This document shows positions 61,161 to 64,000 of a DNA stretch of 64,000 bases, in pieces. Location: assembly GCA_023450615.1 (NCBI GenBank), contig JAEXGT010000073.1:10217-74216 (forward strand). The letters run 5' to 3'. Below the pieces are notes generated by a model. That model had not been told where the DNA came from. It searched no databases and was given only the letters and a program-made list of their open reading frames with translations. How positions within the stretch are numbered: the first letter of the stretch is position 1; each line of letters opens with the position of its first letter. The stretch is from Pseudomonadota bacterium. GTDB taxonomy: Bacteria > Pseudomonadota > Alphaproteobacteria > Rhizobiales > Beijerinckiaceae. Made by a program: the position numbers and the translations under genes.

Positions 61161-63408
61161 TCTCCTCTTCGGGCAAATCCTGTTCAGGAACGGGGCGCGC
61201 ATCGCGCGGCCCTTCCTGGACGGGGGCTCGGAGTTCTTCAGGTGCGGAAGTCCATGAACGAAGCTCCCGCCCCTTTTTCACCGACCGAATCTCGAGACTT
61301 TCCCCATCGATGCGAATGGCTGTCGCACCGCGCTCCGTGAGAGCCTTGCGATCCAGCACCGCCGCCGCCTCACAGGTTTCAGGCGCAGCAAGTCGTGTGA
61401 TGACGATGGCGGCCCGGCGGCAATCTTCCTCGAAAGCCGAGACCTCCTGAACGAAGGCAACAGCCCGTTGAGCGCCGATCTCAACGACGCAGCCAAGCCT
61501 GTCACATCGAGCCGCCTGCGTGAGCGATGGATCGCCGGCATTGCGAGCATCCCCATCAGCCCGCAACCATTGCTCCGCGACAAAGCCCGAAGGCTTTCCG
61601 ACCAAGGTGAGCTTTCCACGTGTGTCGCGGATCGCCGCCCCTGCCCCGTCCCGGTCCACATAGATATCGTAGCGATGCGGAGCGGATGCAAACACCAAGC
61701 CCGCACCGACAGGAACGAAGGCAAGCCATCTGAGAGACGAGGCCGGAATCGTCAGCACGAGGAGGCCAATGCTCAAGAGCGCCAAGGTACTCATGCCGAG
61801 CGCAGGCACGATAACGGTCGACCCGCTGAAGCCGCCCACCCACGCAGAAACATCGAGCACTTTCTCGACAGCAAGCCCCATCAGCATCCAGACCGGCGTA
61901 TCGAGACCGAACGGATAAGCGAGCACGCCGAGAACGGCGGCAGGCATCACCACCAGAGAGACAAGCGGCAATGCAAGCGCGTTGCCGATGAGGCCGTAGG
62001 GGTTGAGGCTTTGGAAGTGATACGCCGCGAAAGGAGCGGTTGCGAAGCTCGCGACAAGCGTGGTCGTGATGAGGCCGAAGGCGGATCGACCGGCCCAGGA
62101 TAAAGCCTTCTCGATTGAGGTTGAGGGAGCGGCTTCGTTTCTGCGCCACTGCATGAGCGGCACAAGAGTCATCATCGCGGCAACCGCCCCAAAGGACATT
62201 TGAAAGCTCGGGCCGAGAACCGCCTCCGGCTCCCGGGCGAGCACGAGGATCGCAGCAATGGCGAGATTGCGCATGCTCAGCGCCGGACGATCCGCCAGCA
62301 CGGCTCCGAACATCACGAGTGTCATGACGAGCGAGCGTTGCGTTGCCACATCCGATCCTGAAAAGATACAGTAAGCCGTGGCGCCGATCATCGCAGCGAC
62401 AGCGGCGACCTTCTTGACCGGCCAGCGGAGGGCGATGCCCGGGCTCAGCGCCAGCAACGCGCGCACGAGCCAGAAGAAGGTTCCTGCGGCAAGCACCATA
62501 TGCAGGCCCGAGATAGAGACGATGTGGTAGATGCCAGCCGCGCGCAGGACATCGTTGGTCGGCTCATTGATGAGCCCGCGCTTGCCGGTGACGAGAGCGG
62601 CTCCCACCCCACCCGCGGCGCCGCCAATAGCGGATGCGATGCGCTGTGTCAGCGCGTTGCGCGCCTCGTCGACATGTGCGCCAAGCCACAAGGACCAGTC
62701 CGGAGACGCCGGCGGCTCAAGCCGTCGCACCGCGCCCGTGAACGACCCTACCGCGCCGATGCCTTTGTAATAGGCATCGCGCGCAAAGTCGTATCCGCCC
62801 GGCCAAGCGGGCTGCGGCGGCGGCAACAGGCGCGCCGTGCCCGCGATGAATTGACCGGCCGAGAGATCGTGCCCCTTGCGGATCGAGACGCGCGCCAGTC
62901 GCGGCCGCTCGGCCTCGGCGACGCCTTGCAGAGATGTGACGCGCAGCAGAATGCGCTTGCCGCTCCCCCGATCCTCCACGGCCTCGACAAAACCCGAGAC
63001 CGGCGCGATCACGATGCGTGAGAGAACAGGCGCATCGACGCTGCGCGTGCGGATCGCGCCTGCCGAAAACCCAGCAAAGATTGCGGCGAGGCCGACGCTG
63101 AAGGACAGGGCGAAAAGATTGTGGCGCTGCCGCACGGCGACCGCGCCGCATATCGCCATAGCCCCGAGAGGGGCCCAGAGAGCCGGGTTATCGGCCTGGA
63201 AGAAGAGCACGATGCCGATGCCGAAGCATACGGCAATCCAGGGAAAGAGCCGACGCTGCCCGATCTCCTGGGCCAAACACCGCTCCAACCACCCACGCCA
63301 ATCGCCGGCATCCCAATCCAGCGCCAAACCGGACGGAGGCTGCATGGAAACAGCCCGCGCAAGGCTGCGCGGGGTCCTGCTCGGCTCTCCTTTGTTGTCT
63401 AGGCTCAT
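61138..63408 (-). CDS. comEC: ComEC/Rec2-family DNA uptake channel-like protein
   Basis: ComEC forms the inner-membrane channel of natural transformation. The 756-residue protein has an N-terminal hydrophobic pair and DUF4131-like soluble domain (to about residue 235), then the competence domain with many membrane segments, including SISGLHMVLAAGTFFWLVRALL and SDVATQRSLVMTLVMFGAVL. The C-terminal 150 residues replace the expected metallo-beta-lactamase nuclease domain: no HxHxDH motif is visible. Transformation ability cannot be inferred. lexA ends within its 3' end. Confidence 0.9.
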   Translation of the reverse strand: MSLDNKGEPSRTPRSLARAVSMQPPSGLALDWDAGDWRGWLERCLAQEIGQRRLFPWIAVCFGIGIVLFFQADNPALWAPLGAMAICGAVAVRQRHNLFALSFSVGLAAIFAGFSAGAIRTRSVDAPVLSRIVIAPVSGFVEAVEDRGSGKRILLRVTSLQGVAEAERPRLARVSIRKGHDLSAGQFIAGTARLLPPPQPAWPGGYDFARDAYYKGIGAVGSFTGAVRRLEPPASPDWSLWLGAHVDEARNALTQRIASAIGGAAGGVGAALVTGKRGLINEPTNDVLRAAGIYHIVSISGLHMVLAAGTFFWLVRALLALSPGIALRWPVKKVAAVAAMIGATAYCIFSGSDVATQRSLVMTLVMFGAVLADRPALSMRNLAIAAILVLAREPEAVLGPSFQMSFGAVAAMMTLVPLMQWRRNEAAPSTSIEKALSWAGRSAFGLITTTLVASFATAPFAAYHFQSLNPYGLIGNALALPLVSLVVMPAAVLGVLAYPFGLDTPVWMLMGLAVEKVLDVSAWVGGFSGSTVIVPALGMSTLALLSIGLLVLTIPASSLRWLAFVPVGAGLVFASAPHRYDIYVDRDGAGAAIRDTRGKLTLVGKPSGFVAEQWLRADGDARNAGDPSLTQAARCDRLGCVVEIGAQRAVAFVQEVSAFEEDCRRAAIVITRLAAPETCEAAAVLDRKALTERGATAIRIDGESLEIRSVKKGRELRSWTSAPEELRAPVQEGPRDARPVPEQDLPEEEISTDEPD

Positions 63409-63550
63409 GGCTTTGGCTTAACGCGGGGTCGGTTGCATGGTAGACGAGCCCACGCCCCGGCCCAAATCACCCTGTGGATGAGCCGAGGGGATGCGCGTCT
63501 AAGCCATAAAGCCGTGCAATCATTCGAGAATTCCAACCAAGGCTCCTGCG

Positions 63551-64000
63551 ATGACCGTCGTCACCCGTTTCGCTCCCTCTCCCACCGGATTCCTCCATAT
63601 CGGCGGGGGGCGCACGGCCCTGTTCAACTGGCTCTATGCCAAGCGGCATGGGGGCAAGATGCTGCTGCGCATCGAGGATACCGACCGGGAACGCTCCACG
63701 GATGCCGCCATCGAAGCTATTATCGACGGCCTGAAATGGCTCGGCCTCGATTGGGACGGGGACGTCGTCTATCAGTTCGCCCGTGCCGCCCGTCACCGGG
63801 AAGTGGCGGAGGCGTTGCTTGCCCAGGGACGTGCCTATTACTGCTACGCGACCCAGCAGGAGCTGGAGGAAATGCGCGAGCTCGCCCGCAAGGAAGGCCG
63901 CCCCTCCCGCTATGACGGCCGTTGGCGCGACCGCGACCCGTCCGAGGCCCCCAAGGACGTGAAGCCCGTGATCCGCCTGAAGGCCCCCACCGAGGGCGAG
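63551..64000 (+). CDS. gltX: Glutamyl-tRNA synthetase (partial, runs out of the window)
   Basis: The first 150 codons are present. The class I HIGH signature reads APSPTGFLHIGGGRTALFNWLYA at residues 8-30, and LLRIEDTDRERS and GLKWLGLDWDG follow, as in GltX. It is divergent from comEC with 142 bases between them. The window cuts off before the KLSKR motif, so GltX versus a second GltX paralogue cannot be separated. Confidence 0.95.
   Translation, partial: MTVVTRFAPSPTGFLHIGGGRTALFNWLYAKRHGGKMLLRIEDTDRERSTDAAIEAIIDGLKWLGLDWDGDVVYQFARAARHREVAEALLAQGRAYYCYATQQELEEMRELARKEGRPSRYDGRWRDRDPSEAPKDVKPVIRLKAPTEGE

Overview
The window reads as chromosomal DNA of a high-GC alphaproteobacterium of the order Hyphomicrobiales (Rhizobiales). 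A Methylobacteriaceae or Microvirga-like genome is my best guess, from gene content and order alone. The signs are the block dusB-ntrB-ntrC-ntrY-ntrX-hfq-hflX, an ispDF fusion, a pyruvate dehydrogenase operon whose E1 beta subunit carries its own lipoyl domain, the block ppiD-trpE-trpG-trpD-trpC-moaC-moeA-lexA-comEC, and an alphaproteobacterial-type SOS box (GAAC-N7-GAAC) before lexA.

Layout: (1) 1-1620 holds a cobalamin riboswitch reading leftwards out of the window, a TauE/SafE permease and tRNA-Ser(UGA). (2) 2.0-11.4 kb is a rightward run: lipoprotein rlpA, a D-Ala-D-Ala carboxypeptidase, tmk, holB, metG, a GH1-like glycosidase, tatD, a metallo-beta-lactamase-fold hydrolase and a secreted Gly/Pro-rich protein. 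(3) 11.9-22.4 kb holds OsmC and mazG, then the leftward nitrogen-regulation block from dusB to hflX. (4) 22.5-26.6 kb holds ispDF, a CinA-type amidohydrolase and a small membrane protein (rightward), facing lipA, a small kinase and ratA (leftward). (5) 26.7-35.9 kb looks like accessory DNA placed between lipA and lpdA, genes that I remember as close neighbours in many relatives. It holds a DctA-type transporter, a small Cys-rich protein, an AT-rich two-gene operon (NA37 nucleoid-associated protein plus RelA/SpoT-type nucleotide synthetase), a GFA protein and two RTX calcium-binding secreted proteins. (6) 36.1-52.1 kb is leftward core metabolism: tpiA, rpiB, secG, pyrG, a VOC protein, a DUF350 protein, kdsA, an MFS exporter, eno, an ftsB-like gene, pdhA, pdhB, a DUF5076 gene, pdhC, a tautomerase and lpdA, with queF pointing the other way. 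(7) 52.2-64 kb is rightward ppiD, trpEGDC, moaC, moeA, a hypothetical gene and lexA, a convergent comEC, and the start of gltX.

Most of the window is ordinary housekeeping DNA. pdhABC and lpdA build the pyruvate dehydrogenase complex whose lipoyl groups LipA makes. ntrBC and ntrYX are paired nitrogen and redox two-component systems. trpEGDC encodes the tryptophan branch. The best candidate for an undescribed system is the translationally coupled pair NA37 protein (29957-31018) and RelA/SpoT synthetase (28974-29960). It keeps the key synthetase residues, lacks a hydrolase domain, is clearly AT-richer than its surroundings and sits in the accessory segment. I infer a toxin-antitoxin or anti-phage module resembling toxSAS systems, with a nucleoid-associated protein as partner. 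This is inference from sequence and is untested. Secondary points of interest are the RTX protein with a duplicated N-terminal module, the GH1-like enzyme inside the metG-tatD run, NtrX without a GAFTGA motif, and a palindrome upstream of pdhA.
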